Part shown: piece after piece, positions 13,440-24,229 of the stretch | Position numbering within the stretch: position 1 is the stretch's first letter | How the letters are laid out: every line of letters starts with the position of its first letter | Origin: Symsagittifera roscoffensis | Lineage: Eukaryota > Xenacoelomorpha > Acoela > Convolutidae | Length of the DNA stretch: 64,000 nt | Reading direction: 5' to 3' | Assembly: GCF_963678635.1 (NCBI RefSeq) | Contig: NC_087065.1 | Coordinates: 31,438,252 to 31,502,251 of the forward strand | Made by a program: the position numbers and the translations under genes | Notes under the pieces: generated by a model | What the model was told of the DNA's origin: nothing | Database searches by the model: none | What the model saw: only the letters and a program-made list of their open reading frames with translations

Positions 13440-14559
13440 AACTTGCGTTTGAGGCTCTGAAATGCACGTTTATGCATGCCTCAGGTCTTCCCTCATCATA
13501 ATTTGATAAAAAAACCAATATGTAATAAATTTTTTTAAAAATCAATATATGGTGGGGGAAGACCTGAGACATTCATAAACGTGCGTTTCAGGCCCTGAAA
13601 CACATGTTTACTCATGTCTCAGGTCTTCCCCAACATATTTTGAAAAAAAACCAATTACTTTATAAATTTTTTTTTTAAATCAAAATATGGTGGGGGAAGA
13701 TTTGAAACATGCATAAACGTGCGTTTTAGGCCCTGAAACGCACGTTTATGCATGTCTCAAAGCATCCCCCACCATATTTTGAGGAAAAAAAACAAATTTA
13801 TAAAGTAATTGGTTTTTTAAATCAAAATATGGTGAGGAAAGACGCGAGACATGCATAAATTTGCGTTTGAGGCTCTGAAATGCACGTTTATGCATGCCTC
13901 AGGTCTTCTCTCATCATAATTTGATAAAAAAACCAATATGTAATAATTTTTTTAAAAAATCAAAATGTGGTGAGGGAAGACCTGAGACATTCATAAACGT
14001 GCGTATCAGGCCCTGAAACACATGTTTACTCATGTCTCAGGTTTTCCCCCACCATAGTTTGATTTTAAAAACCAATTACTTTATAAATTGAATTTTAAAA
14101 TCAAATTATGGTGGGGGAAGACCTGAGACATGCATAAACGTGCGTTGCAGACCGTGAAACGCACGTTTATGCATGTCTCAGATCTTCCCCCAACATATTT
14201 TGATAAGAAAAACACTTTATATAGTAATTGGTGTTTTAAAATCAAAATAAGGTGGGGTAAGACCTGATACATGAATAAACATGCATTTCAGGGCCTGAAA
14301 CGCATGTTTATTCATGTCTCAGGTCTTCCTCTACCTTATTTTGATATAAAAACCATTTACTTTATGAGTTAGTTTTTTAAATCAAAATATGGTGGGGGAA
14401 GATTTGAGACGTGCATAAACGTGCGTTTCAGGCTCTGAAACGCACGAATATGCATGTCTCAGGTCTTCCCCCATCTTTTTTTGATAAAAAAACCTCTTTA
14501 TAATTTAATTGGTTTTTCTAATCAAAATATGGTTGGGGGAGACTTGAGACATGAATAAA
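13440..14559. repeat. Higher-order repeat, 1120 bp (8 monomers), copy 1
   Basis: This block is followed directly by a nearly identical copy. Markers in order are: GAGGCTCTGAAATGCACG, a CCAATATGTAATAA linker, GTGCGTTTTAGGCCCTG, CAAAGCATCCCCCACC, GTTGCAGACCGTGAAACG, a CTCTACCTTATTTTG arm and GCACGAATATGCATG. A length of 1120 is 8 x 140, so exchange kept the monomer register. Confidence 0.9.
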
Positions 14560-15680
14560 CTTGCGTTTGAGGCTCTGAAATGCACGTTTATGCATGCCTC
14601 AGGTCTTCCCTCATCATAATTTGATAAAAAAACCAATATGTAATAAATTTTTTTAAAAATCAAAATATGGTGGGGGAAGACCTGAGACATTCATAAACGT
14701 GCGTTTCAGGCCCTGAAACACATGTTTACTCATGTCTCAGGTCTTCCCCAACATATTTTGAAAAAAAAACCAATTACTTTATAAATTTTTTTTTTAAATC
14801 AAAATATGGTGGGGGAAGATTTGAAACATGCATAATCGTGCGTTTTAGGCCCTGAAACGCACGTTTATGCATGTCTCAAAGCATCCCCCACCATATTTTG
14901 AGGAAAAAAAAACAAATTTATAAAGTAATTGGTTTTTTAAATCAAAATATGGTGAGGAAAGACGCGAGACATGCATAAACTTGCGTTTGAGGCTCTGAAA
15001 TGCACGTTTATGCATGCCTCAGGTCTTCCCTCATCATAATTTGATAAAAAAACCAATATGTAATAATTTTTTTTAAAAATCAAAATATGGTGAGGGAAGA
15101 CCTGAGACATTCATAAACGTGCGTATCAGGCCCTGAAACACATGTTTACTCATGTCTCAGGTTTTCCCCCACCATAGTTTGATTTTAAAAACCAATTACT
15201 TTATAAATTGAATTTTAAAATCAAATTATGGTGGGGGAAGACCTGAGACATGCATAAACGTGCGTTGCAGACCGTGAAACGCACGTTTATGCATGTCTCA
15301 GATCTTCCCCCAACATATTTTGATAAGAAAAACACTTTATATAGTAATTGGTGTTTTAAAATCAAAATAAGGTGGGGTAAGACCTGATACATGAATAAAC
15401 ATGCATTTCAGGGCCTGAAACGCATGTTTATTCATGTCTCAGGTCTTCCTCTACCTTATTTTGATATAAAAACCATTTACTTTATGAGTTAGTTTTTTAA
15501 ATCAAAATATGGTGGGGGAAGATTTGAGACGTGCATAAACGTGCGTTTCAGGCTCTGAAACGCACGAATATGCATGTCTCAGGTCTTCCCCCATCTTTTT
15601 TTGATAAAAAAACCTCTTTATAATTTAATTGGTTTTTCTAATCAAAATATGGTTGGGGGAGACTTGAGACATGCATAAAT
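14560..15680. repeat. Higher-order repeat, 1120 bp, copy 2
   Basis: It has the same eight monomers in the same order as the block just before it, with only a few single-base or run-length differences (for example TCTTCTCTCATC in copy 1 against TCTTCCCTCATC here). The similarity is far higher than between neighbouring monomers, which shows a recent tandem duplication. Confidence 0.9.
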
Positions 15681-18273
15681 GTGCGTTTCAGGGCCTGAAA
15701 CGCACGTTTATGCATGTCTCAGGTCTTTCCCCACCATATTTTGATTAAAAAACAATTTAAAAATCAATTGATCTTTTCTGAAAAAATGTTGGGGGAACAC
15801 CTGAGACATGCATACAAGTGCGTTTCGGGCCCTGAAACACACGTTTTTGAATGTCCCACATCTTCCTCCACCATATTTTGATTAAAAAAACAGTTTAAAA
15901 AGTAATTGGTTTTTTATCAAAATATGTTGGAGGTCGACCTGAGACATGCATAAACGTGCGTTTTTGCATGTCTCAGGTCTTCCCAACATATTTTGACAAA
16001 AAACCAATTACTTTTAAAAATTTAAAAAAAAAATCAAAATATGGTGGGGGAAGATGTGATACATTCAAAAACGTGTGTCTCAGGGCTCGAAACGCACGTT
16101 TATGCATGTCTCAGATCTTCTACCACCATAGCTTGATAAAAAAAAAACTTCTAAGTTAGTTGGTTTTTAAATCAAAACATGGCAAGGGAAGACCTGAGAC
16201 ATGCATAAACGTGCGTTTCAAACCCTGAAACGCACATTTATGCATGTCTCAACTCTCCTTAACCATATTTTGATTCAAAAAAACCAATTAATTAATAAGT
16301 TGTTTTTTTATCAAAAATTGATGGGGAAGACCTGAGACTTGCAATGCGTTTCAGAGCCTGAAACGCACATTTATGCATATCTCATGTCTTCCCCCAACAT
16401 ATTTTGATGAAAAACCAATTACACTATAAATTGTTTTTTTTAAATCAAAATATGGTGGGGGAAGATTTGAGACGTGCATAAACGTGCGTTTCAGGCCCTG
16501 AAACGCACGTTTATGCGTGTCTCAGGTCTTCCCTCACCATATTTTGATAAAAAACAATTTATAAAGTAATTGGTTTTTTATCAAAGTATGTTGGGGGAAG
16601 AGCTGAGAAATGCATAAACGTGCGTTTCGGGCCCTGAAACACACGTTTTTGAATGTCCCACATCTTCCCCCACCATATTTTGATTTAAAAAAAACCAAAA
16701 TATGTTGTAATTTTTTTTAAAAAAAATCAAAGTTTGGTGGGGGAAGATATGAGACATTCATAAACGTGCGTTTCAGGCTATGAAACGCATGTTTATTCAT
16801 GTATCAGGTCTTCCCCCACCATAGTTTGTTTTAAAAAACCATTTAAATTATAATGAAAAAATTGTTTTTTTTTAAATCATAACATGGTGGGAGAAGATTT
16901 GAGACATGCATAAACGTGCGTTTCAGGCCCTGAAACGCACGTTTATGCATGTCTCAGGTCTTTCCTCACCATATTTTGATAAAATACATTTTATAAAGTA
17001 ATTAGTTTTTTATCAAAGTATGTTGGGGGAAGAGCTGAGACATGCATAAACGTGCGTTTCAGGCTCTGAAACGCACGGTTATGCATGTCTCAGGTCTTCC
17101 CCCATCATTTTTTTTGATAAAAACTTAATTTATAAAATAATTGTTTCATTTTTAATCAAGCTATGGTGGTAGAAGACCTGAGAAATGCATAAACGTGCGT
17201 TTCGGGCCCTGAAACACACGTTTTTGAAATTCCCACATCTTCCCCCACCATATTTTGATTTGAAAAAAAACCAATAAATGTTGTATTTTTTAAAAAAAAA
17301 ATCATAATTTGGTGGGGGAAGACCTGAGACATTCATAAACGTGCGTTTCAGGCTATGAAACGCACGTTTATGCATGTCTTAAATCTTCCCCCACCATATT
17401 TTGATTAAAAAACCAATTTATAAAGTATTTTTTAAAATCAAAATATGGTGGAGGAAGACCTGAGACATGAATAAACATGCATTCAGGCCATGAAACGCAT
17501 GTTTATTCATGTATCAGGTCTTCCCCCACCCTATTTTGTTTTAAAAAACCATTTACTTTATGAATTGGTTTTTTAAATCAAATTATGGTGGGGGAAGACC
17601 TGAGACATGCATAAACGTGAGTTTCAGGCCCTGAAACGCACGTTTATGCATGTCTCAGATCTTTCCCCAACTTATTTTGATTTTAAAAAAAGCAATTAAT
17701 AAAGTACTTGGTTTTTTTAAATCAAAATTAGGTGGGGTAAGACCTGATACATGCATAAACATGCGTTTCAGGGCCTGAATGCATGTTTATTCATGTCTCA
17801 GGTCTTCCTCCACCATATTTTGATTTAAAAAAATACTTTATAAATTGGTTTTTTAATCAAAATATGGTGGGGGAAGATTTAAGACATGCATAAACGTGCG
17901 TTTCAGGCCCTGAAACGCACGTTTATGCATGTCTCAGGTCTTGCCCCATCATTTTTTGATAAAAAACCAATTTATAAATTAATTGGTTTTTTAAATCAAA
18001 ATATGGTTGGGGGAGACTTGAGACATGCATAAATGTGCGTTTCAGGGCCTGAAACGCACGTTTATGCATGTCTCAGGTCTTCCCTGGCCATGTTTTGATT
18101 TAAAAACTAATTACCTGAGAAATAGTTTTTTTAAATCAATCTATGGTGGTAGAAGACCTGAGACATACATAAACGTGCGTTTCAGAGCCTGAAACGCACG
18201 TTTATGCATGTCTCAGGTCTTCCCCCAACATATTTTGATAAAAAACCAATTACTTTATAAATTAGTTTTTTTA

Positions 18274-18378
18274 ATCAAAATATGGTGGGGGAAGATTTGA
18301 GACATGCATAAACGTGCGTTTCAGGCCCTGAAACGCACGTTTATGCATTTCTCAGGTCTTCCCTCACCATATTTTGAT
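18274..18378. repeat. Example full-length array-1 monomer, 105-nt palindrome
   Basis: This is the inverted repeat at its greatest extent. It starts at ATCAAAATATGGTG and ends at its complement CACCATATTTTGAT. The centre is base 18326 (C) in CAGG-C-CCTG. Comparing the two 52-nt arms base by base, 48 positions match. The mismatches lie at the GGGGG/GAGGG, ATTTG/ACCTG and GACATG/GAAATG positions. Confidence 0.9.
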
Positions 18379-18923
18379 AAAAAAACAATTTATAAAGTAT
18401 TTGGTTTTTTTTATCAAAATATGTTGGGGGAAGACCTGAGACATGCATAAACGTGCGTTTCAGGCTTTGAAACGCACGGTTATGCATGTATCAGGTCTTC
18501 CCCCATCATTTTTTGATAAAAAACCAATTTATAAATTAATTGGTTTTTTAGATCAAAATATGGTTGGGGGTTACTTGAGACATGCATAAATGTACGTTTC
18601 AGGGCCTGAAACGCACGTTTATGCATGTGTCAGGTCTTCCCTCACCATGCTTTGATTTAAAAACCACTTACCTTAGAAATTGGTTTTTTTTATCAAGCTA
18701 TGGTGGTAGAAGACCTGAGACATGCATGAACGTGCGTTTCGGGCCCTGAAATACACGTTTTTGAATGTCCCACATCTTCTCCCACCATTTTTTGATTAAA
18801 AAAACCAATTACTTTTTAAATTGGTTTTTTTAATCAAAATATAGTGGGGGAAGACTTGAGACTTGCATAAACGTGCGTTTCAGGCCCTGAAACGCACGTT
18901 TATGCATGTCTCAGATCTCCCCC

Positions 18924-19123
18924 NNNNNNNNNNNNNNNNNNNNNNNNNNNNNNNNNNNNNNNNNNNNNNNNNNNNNNNNNNNNNNNNNNNNNNNNNNNNN
19001 NNNNNNNNNNNNNNNNNNNNNNNNNNNNNNNNNNNNNNNNNNNNNNNNNNNNNNNNNNNNNNNNNNNNNNNNNNNNNNNNNNNNNNNNNNNNNNNNNNNN
19101 NNNNNNNNNNNNNNNNNNNNNNN
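18924..19123. other. Assembly gap, 200 Ns
   Basis: Exactly 200 unknown bases. The left side ends inside an array-1 right arm (TCTCAGATCTCCCCC). The right side starts inside an array-2 monomer (matching the GTTTACCTAATTTGTTAATA block). The real distance and the junction type are therefore unknown. The round number suggests a placeholder length. Confidence 0.98.
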
Positions 19124-19715
19124 GTGTATACCTAATTTGTTAATAACACACCGGAAAATTTACTAAATCACAAAATCAATAGGAAAAATCGGCTCGCAAA
19201 TTTTTCAATTTTGTCTAAGCAGAATAGTCAAGCAATAAACCGTTGAAAAAACATAAGTTTAGTCATGAAGAAACTCGGTTGGCCAATGTTATACGTTTTT
19301 CTAATAAAGCCATTCAAGCAATGGAGTTTTGAAAAACCTTTCTTTTTACTGGCCGAGTTTTTCCTAAAAAAATTATCGGTTTTCAAAGGAAGCAATATAA
19401 AATTACGTTCCCTAATTTTTCGTTTCGCATCGTTTGATAGTTTCAAAGCTCTAACAGGTGGCTAAGAAAAACTGAATTTTTTTCGAAAAGATTTGGTCTA
19501 TAAAAAGATTTGCAGTAGTCTTGTTCTAAGACTAGTGAGCTTATTTCATCAATACATTTCATATACCCAACTTCAAGTCTGGTTTTGATTGAACAATGGC
19601 TTGATTTGATAAGTTTTTTTGTTCTGAGCTAAAAATTATTCTATCTGAAGCGGATCATCTTTGCTTTAAAATTTTATTGGTTCGGTTCAATTAACAAACG
19701 AATGAACTCTGGGCG

Positions 19716-19797
19716 GACAAGGTGGCCGAGTGGTTAAGGCGTTGGACTGCTCATGCAATGCAGCCTGCGTGCGTGGGTTTGAATCTCATCTCTGTCG
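19716..19797 (+). tRNA. tRNA-Ser(GCU)-like, first copy after the gap
   Basis: It has 82 nt with GCT in the loop CTGCTCA. The A box TGGCCGAGTGGTTAAGG is exact. The acceptor GACAAGG/CTCTGTC has one A-C mismatch. The anticodon stem TTGGA/TGCAA has one mismatch. The T arm GTGGG-TTTGAAT-CTCAT pairs with wobbles. The long variable arm expected for tRNA-Ser is present in length, but its stem is eroded. T5 follows at 19803. Probably a pseudogene; transcription is possible. Confidence 0.5.
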
Positions 19798-20443
19798 ATT
19801 AGTTTTTAAAAACACCTGAACTGAATTCGGTAAGCACAACAATTGATGATTACCTAATTTGTTAATATTTCATCGGGAAATTTACTAGATTACAAAATTC
19901 TGGAGATAAAATTGGCTCGCAAACTTTTCAAACTCGTCTTGGTAGAATATTCAAGCAATTAAACGTTGAAAAAATTTAAGTTTTTTCACAAAAAAATCTG
20001 TCGGCCAATGTTATACGTTTTTCTATTGAAACCATTCGAGTAATGGAATTTGAAAACTTCAAGTTTCTTTTTTGGCCCAATTTTTTCACAAAAATATCAA
20101 CGTTTTTAAGTAGAAGCAGACCAAAATTATAAAACCTTGAACTTTCGTTTCGCTTCCTCTGATAGTTTGAAAGCTGTAACAGGTTGCTTTGAAAAACTTG
20201 AAATTTCAGCAAAACGATTTGGTATGAAAAACTATTTGAGCTAGTCTTGTTCTAGAACTAGAGTGCTAAATTTGTCATTACCTTTCAAATACACAGACGT
20301 CAAATTGATTTTTGATCGAATAAGGGCTTGATTTAATAAATTTTTCGTTTTGAGCAAAAAACAATTTTATATTTGAAGCGAAGCATCTTTGCTTCAATTT
20401 TTCATTGTTTCGATTCAATTTACAATCGAATGTCCTCTGATCA

Positions 20444-20525
20444 AAAAGGGTGGCCGAGTGGTTAAGGGGTTTGTCTGCTAATCCAAAACGTTCTGCTTGC
20501 ATGGGTTTGAATCACATCTCTGTCG
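20444..20525 (+). pseudogene. tRNA-Ser(GCU) pseudogene
   Basis: The loop CTGCTAA keeps the canonical serine form, but the acceptor 5' strand is AAAAGGG, the D stem (GCC/GGG) and the anticodon stem carry mismatches, and the T stem has a G-A mismatch (ATGGG/CACAT). Closely related to the copy at 23312 (shared AAGGGGTTTG). Confidence 0.7.
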
Positions 20526-21115
20526 ATTAGTTTTTAAAAACACCTGAACACCTGAACTGAACTCGGTAAGCACAACAATTGAGGTTTACCTAATTTGTTA
20601 AAAACTCACAAGAAAATTTACTAAATCACAAAATTCTGGAGATAAAATTGGCTCGCAAACATTCAAATTCGTCTAAGCAGACTAGTCAAGCAATTGAACA
20701 ATGACCAATTTTAAATTTTTTCATAACGAAAACGGTCGGCCAAGGTTATACGTTTTTCTATTGAAACCATTCAAGTGATGGAATTTTGAAAAAAAAAAAC
20801 AAGTTAAATTTTTGGCCCAGTTTTTTCACAAAACAAAAATCATCGTTTTCAAAAAAAAACAGATCAAAATTAAAATTTTACTAAATTTTTGTTTCGCTTC
20901 CACTGATAGTTTGGAAGCTGTAACGGGTTGCTTTGAAAAACTTGAAATTTCAGCGGAACGAGTTGGTATGAAAAACTATTTGAACTAGTCTTGTTCTAGG
21001 ACTAGAGTGCTAAATTCGTCATTACATTTCAAATACCAGGACGTCAAGTCTATCTTTGATCGAACAATGGTTTGATTTGATAGGTTTTTTTGTTTTGAGC
21101 AAAAAAAAATATTCA

Positions 21116-21144
21116 ATTTGAAGCGGAGCATCTTTGCTTCAAAT
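21116..21144 (+). repeat. Conserved hairpin upstream of tRNA segment (ATTTGAAGC/GCTTCAAAT)
   Basis: A 9-bp perfect stem ATTTGAAGC ... GCTTCAAAT with an 11-nt loop lies about 45 bp before the tRNA segment at 21189. The same hairpin, with loop changes (GGAGCATCTTT, GAAGCATCTTT, GAAGCAACTTT), is found in most monomers of A and C and is lost in B. The T-rich stretch after it resembles a terminator, but no transcript is known. Confidence 0.7.
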
Positions 21145-21147
21145 ATA

Positions 21148-21161
21148 TATTGGTTCGATTC
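21148..21161 (+). promoter_or_regulatory. B-box-like motif upstream of the tRNA segment
   Basis: TTGGTTCGATTCAA contains GTTCGATTC, which fits the general B-box pattern GWTCRANNC. The same GGTTCGATTC stands about 30 bp before nearly every tRNA segment in A, B and C, although the tRNA's own B box is often decayed. It could be a TFIIIC site or a remnant of a second tRNA-like unit; both are inference. Confidence 0.4.
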
Positions 21162-21188
21162 AATTAACAAACAAATGATTTCTGGTCA

Positions 21189-21270
21189 GACCGGGTGGCC
21201 GAGTGATTAAGGCGTTGGACTGCTCATCCAATACAATCTGCGTGCGTGGGTTTGCATCCCATCTCTGTCG
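21189..21270 (+). tRNA. tRNA-Ser(GCU)-like, well preserved
   Basis: The anticodon arm is perfect: TTGGA-CTGCTCA-TCCAA. The acceptor GACCGGG/CTCTGTC has one mismatch. The D region reads GCCGAGTGATTAAGGC. The T loop is TTTGCAT, which breaks the B box. The variable region ATACAATCTGCGTGC no longer forms the usual stem. A T5 run follows directly. The folding is close to a real tRNA, but the B-box change argues against strong expression. Confidence 0.5.
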
Positions 21271-21895
21271 ATTAGTTTTTAAAAACACCTGAACTGAATT
21301 CGGTAAGCACAACAATTGATGTTTACCTAATTTGTTAATAACTCACCGGGAAATTTACTAAATCACAAAATTCTACAGACAAAATTGGCTCGCAATCTTT
21401 TCAAATCCGTCTAAGCAGAATAGTCAAGCAATTAAATGTTGGAAAAATCTAAGTTTATTCATGAAGAAAATCGGTTGGCCAGTGTTATACGTTTTTCTAA
21501 TAAAACCATTCAAGCAATGGAAATTTGAAAAACTTCAGGTTTTTTTGGCCGAGTTTTTCAACAAAAAAGTTATAGTTTTTCAATGGAAGCAATTCAAAAT
21601 TAAGTTTTCCTTAAATTTTTGTTTCGCTTCCTTTGATAGTTTGAAAGCTGTAACAGGTTGCTTTTAAAAAATTGAAACTTCAGCGAAACAATTTGGGCTA
21701 GAAAAAAAAATGTGAACTAGTTAAGTTCTAGGACTAGAAGGCTAAGTTCGTCATTACAGTTCAAATACATCGACGTCAAGTCTTTTTTTGATCAAACAAG
21801 GGCTTTTTTGATTGGTTTTTTGTTTTGAGCAAAAAAAAAATATTCTAATTGAAGCGCAGCATCTGTGCTTCATTTTTTCATTGTTATACTGGTCA
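21271..21895 (+). repeat. Representative subfamily A inter-tRNA block (625 bp)
   Basis: It holds the full block order with no large deletion: T5 run at 21276, CACCTGAACTGAATTCGGTA, GTTTACCTAATTTGTTAATA, TCCGTCTAAGCAGAATAGTC, an ATGAAGAAAATCGGTTGG block at 21461, TTTCGCTTCCTTTGATAGTT, and the next tRNA segment at 21896. The first hairpin is weakened here (GAACTAGTTAAGTTCTAGG). An open frame of 68 codons starts at 21461. It overlaps the repeat consensus and I do not call it a gene. Confidence 0.8.
21276..21280 (+). terminator. Pol III-type T5 run after tRNA segment
   Basis: TTTTT lies 5 nt past the discriminator base of the copy ending at 21270, inside the small palindrome GTTTTTAAAAAC. Runs of four or more T shortly after a tRNA are typical Pol III terminators. 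The run is kept in most A and C monomers, and as TTTTTT in B (GTAATTTTTTACAAAC). Confidence 0.5.
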
Positions 21896-21977
21896 GACAA
21901 GGTGACCGAGTGGTTAAGGCGATGGACTGCTCATCCAATACAGTCTGCGTGCGTGGGTTTCAATCCCAGCTCTGTCG
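21896..21977 (+). pseudogene. tRNA-Ser(GCU)-like pseudogene
   Basis: GCT loop kept (CTGCTCA). The first anticodon-stem pair is broken (ATGGA/TCCAA), the A box reads GTGACCGAGTGG, the acceptor has an A-C mismatch and the T loop is TTTCAAT. Length is still 82 nt and T5 follows. Confidence 0.6.
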
Positions 21978-22619
21978 ATTAGTTTTTAAAAACACCTGAA
22001 CTGAATTCGGTAAGCGCAACAATTGATGTTTACCTAATTTGTTAATAACTCACCGGGAAGTTTACTAAATTACAAAGTTCTGAGATATAATTGGCTCGCA
22101 AATTTTTCAAATTTGTCTAAGCAGAAAAGTGAAGCAATTAAACGTTGAAAAAGTTTAGGTTTTTCAGAAAAAAATCGGTCGGCCAATGTTATACGTTTTT
22201 CTATTGAAACCATTCAAGTATTGGAATTTTGAAAAATTTCAAGTTACTTTTTGGCCCAATGTTTTCACAAAAAATTATCGGTTTTAAATGGAAGCAGATC
22301 AAAATTAAAAATCCTTACTTTTTTGTTTCGCTTCCTCTGATAGTTTGAAAGCTGTAACAGGTTGCTTTGAAAAACTGAAATTTCAGCGAAACGATTTGGT
22401 CTGAAAAACTATTTGAACTAGTCTTGTTCTAGGTCTAGAGTGCTTAATTTGTCATTACATTTCAAATACACAGACCTCAAGTCTATCTTTGATCGAACAA
22501 TGGTTTGATTTGACGGTTTTTTTTTGTTTTGAGCAAAAAAACATCCCATTTGAAGCGGAGCATCTTTGCTTTAAAACTTTATTGGTTCGATTCAATAACA
22601 AACTAATGAACTTTGGTCA

Positions 22620-22701
22620 GACAGTGTGGCCGAGTGGTTAAGGCGTTGGACTGTTCATCCAATACAGTCTGTGTGCGTGGGTTTGAATCCCATCTCTGTC
22701 G
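22620..22701 (+). pseudogene. tRNA-Ser-derived, anticodon changed to GTT
   Basis: The loop reads CTGTTCA, so the anticodon is GTT (the Asn form) in an otherwise serine-like frame with a long variable region. Acceptor GACAGTG carries a mismatch; D and T arms are near intact. The single C to T change fits decay rather than a new identity. Confidence 0.6.
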
Positions 22702-23311
22702 ATTAGTTTTTAAAAACACCTGAACTGATTTCGGTAAGCACAACAATTGATGTTTACATAATTTGTTAATAACTCACCGGGAAATTTACTAAATCACAAA
22801 ATTCTGGAGATAAAATTGGCTCGCAAACTTTTCAAATTTGTCTAAGCAGAATAGTCAAGCAATTAAACGTTGAAAAAATTCAAGTTTATTCATGAAGAAA
22901 GTCGGTTGGCTAATGTTATACGTTTTTGTATTAAAGCCATTCAAGCAATGGAATTTTGATAAACTTCAGTTTTTCAATGGAAGCAAATCAAAATCAAATT
23001 TTCCTTAAATTTTCATTTCGCTTCTTCTGATAGTTTGAATGCTGTAACAGGTTGCTTTGAAAAACTTGAAACTTCAGCCAAACGATTTGGTCTGAAAAAC
23101 GATTTGAAGTAGTCTTGATGTAGGACTAGAGTGCTAAGTTTGTCATTACATTTCAAATACACAGAAGTCAAGCCTATCTTTGATCGAACAATGGTTTGAT
23201 TTGATAAGTTTTCTTTGTTTTGAGCAAAAAAAATATTCTATTAGAAGCGAAGCATCTTGCTTCAGTTTTTCATTGTTTTGATTCAATTTACCATTGACTG
23301 ACCTCTGGTCA

Positions 23312-23393
23312 GACAGGGTGGCCGAGTGGTTAAGGGGTTTGGCAGCTAAGTCAAAACGTTCTGCTTGCATGGGTTCGAAGCACATCTATGTCG
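23312..23393 (+). pseudogene. tRNA-Ser(GCU) pseudogene
   Basis: The 5' acceptor and A box are intact (GACAGGG, TGGCCGAGTGG), but U33 is lost (CAGCTAA loop), the anticodon stem TTTGG/GTCAA is broken, and the T arm reads TTCGAAGCACAT. The 3' acceptor is CTATGTC. Confidence 0.65.
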
Positions 23394-24064
23394 ATTAATT
23401 TTTAAAAACACCTGAACACCTGAACTGAATTCGGTAAGCACAACAATTGAGATTTACCTAATTTGTTAAAAACGCACAATTAAACTTACTAAATCACAAA
23501 GTTCTGGAGTAAAAATTGGCTCGCAAACATTTCAAATTCGTCTAAGCAGACTAGTCAAGCAATTAAACACTGACCAATTTTGAATTTTTCATAACGAAAA
23601 TCGGTCGGCCAAATTAGTTATATCATGTTATAAGTTTCTCCATTGAAACCATTCAAGTGATGGAATTTTGAAAAAAAATCTAGTTAATTTTTTGGCCCAG
23701 TTTTTTCACAAAAACATCATCGTTTTCAAAAGGAAGCAGATCAAAATTATAACTTCTTTAAATTTTTGTTTCGCTTCCACTAATAGTTTGAAAGCTGTAA
23801 CAGGTTGCTTTGAAAAACTTGAGAATTCAGCGAAACGATTTGGTTGGAAAAACTATTTGAACTAGTCTTGTTCTAGGACCAGAGTGCTAAATTTGTCATT
23901 GCATTTCAAATACCATGACGTCAAGTCTATCTTTGATCGAACAATGGCTTGATTTGATAGGTTTTTTTGTTTTGAGCAAAAAAATATATTCTTTTTGAAC
24001 GGAGCATGCTTACTTTAAAATTTTATTGGTTTGATTCAATTAACAAACAAATGAACTCTTGTCA

Positions 24065-24155
24065 GACAAGGTGGCCGAGTGGTTAAGGCGTTGAACTGCT
24101 CAAGTAAAACACTGGGACTGCTCTGCGTGCGTGGGTTTGAAACCCATCTCTGTCG
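24065..24155 (+). pseudogene. tRNA-Ser pseudogene with 9-nt insertion
   Basis: The A box and GACAAGG acceptor are present. The anticodon and variable region is expanded (CTGCTCAAGTAAAACACTGG), making 91 nt in total. The T arm is GTGGGTTTGAAACCCAT. The inserted stretch contains a second CTGCTCTGCGTG, so a small slippage duplication is likely. Confidence 0.65.
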
Positions 24156-24229
24156 ATAAGTTTTTGGAAATACCTGAACTGAATTCGGTAAGCACAACAA
24201 TTGATGTTTGAATGGTTGCTTTTAAAAAA

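Larger units (their letters stand above)
1..18923. repeat. Array 1: palindromic satellite, about 140-bp monomers
   Basis: The whole stretch is a tandem array. Core centres fall near 101, 240, 380, 521 and 661, giving a period close to 140 bp. Each monomer has left arm ATCAAAATATGGTGGGGGAA, then GACCTGAGACATGCATAAAC and GTGCGTTTCAGG, one central base, and the reverse complement of all of these. Monomers are joined by an AT-rich linker, itself a weak inverted repeat (ACCAATT ... AATTGGT). The array has no preferred strand. Copies differ by scattered substitutions and A/T-run length changes. The left end lies outside the window and the right end is lost in the N gap. Many short frames open on both strands, but they only translate the palindrome. 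A fold-back or MITE-like ancestor is possible and unproven. No gene is seen. Confidence 0.95.

Noticed and set aside
1-18923. Many 60-90 codon frames such as those beginning MHKRAF or MSQVFPHH
   Set aside because: They only translate the palindromic monomer, on either strand, and end within one or two monomers. There is no start context, domain or codon signal independent of the repeat.
1-18923. CRISPR array
   Set aside because: Palindromic repeats at regular spacing suggest it, but the linkers are themselves repeated and not unique spacers, the unit is about 140 bp, and no cas gene is present. The context is eukaryotic.
1-18923. microRNA precursors
   Set aside because: The hairpins are perfect satellite palindromes with almost no loop, present in over a hundred tandem copies, unlike typical pre-miRNAs.
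18863-19166. Open frames running across the gap
   Set aside because: They consist mostly of unknown residues translated from Ns.
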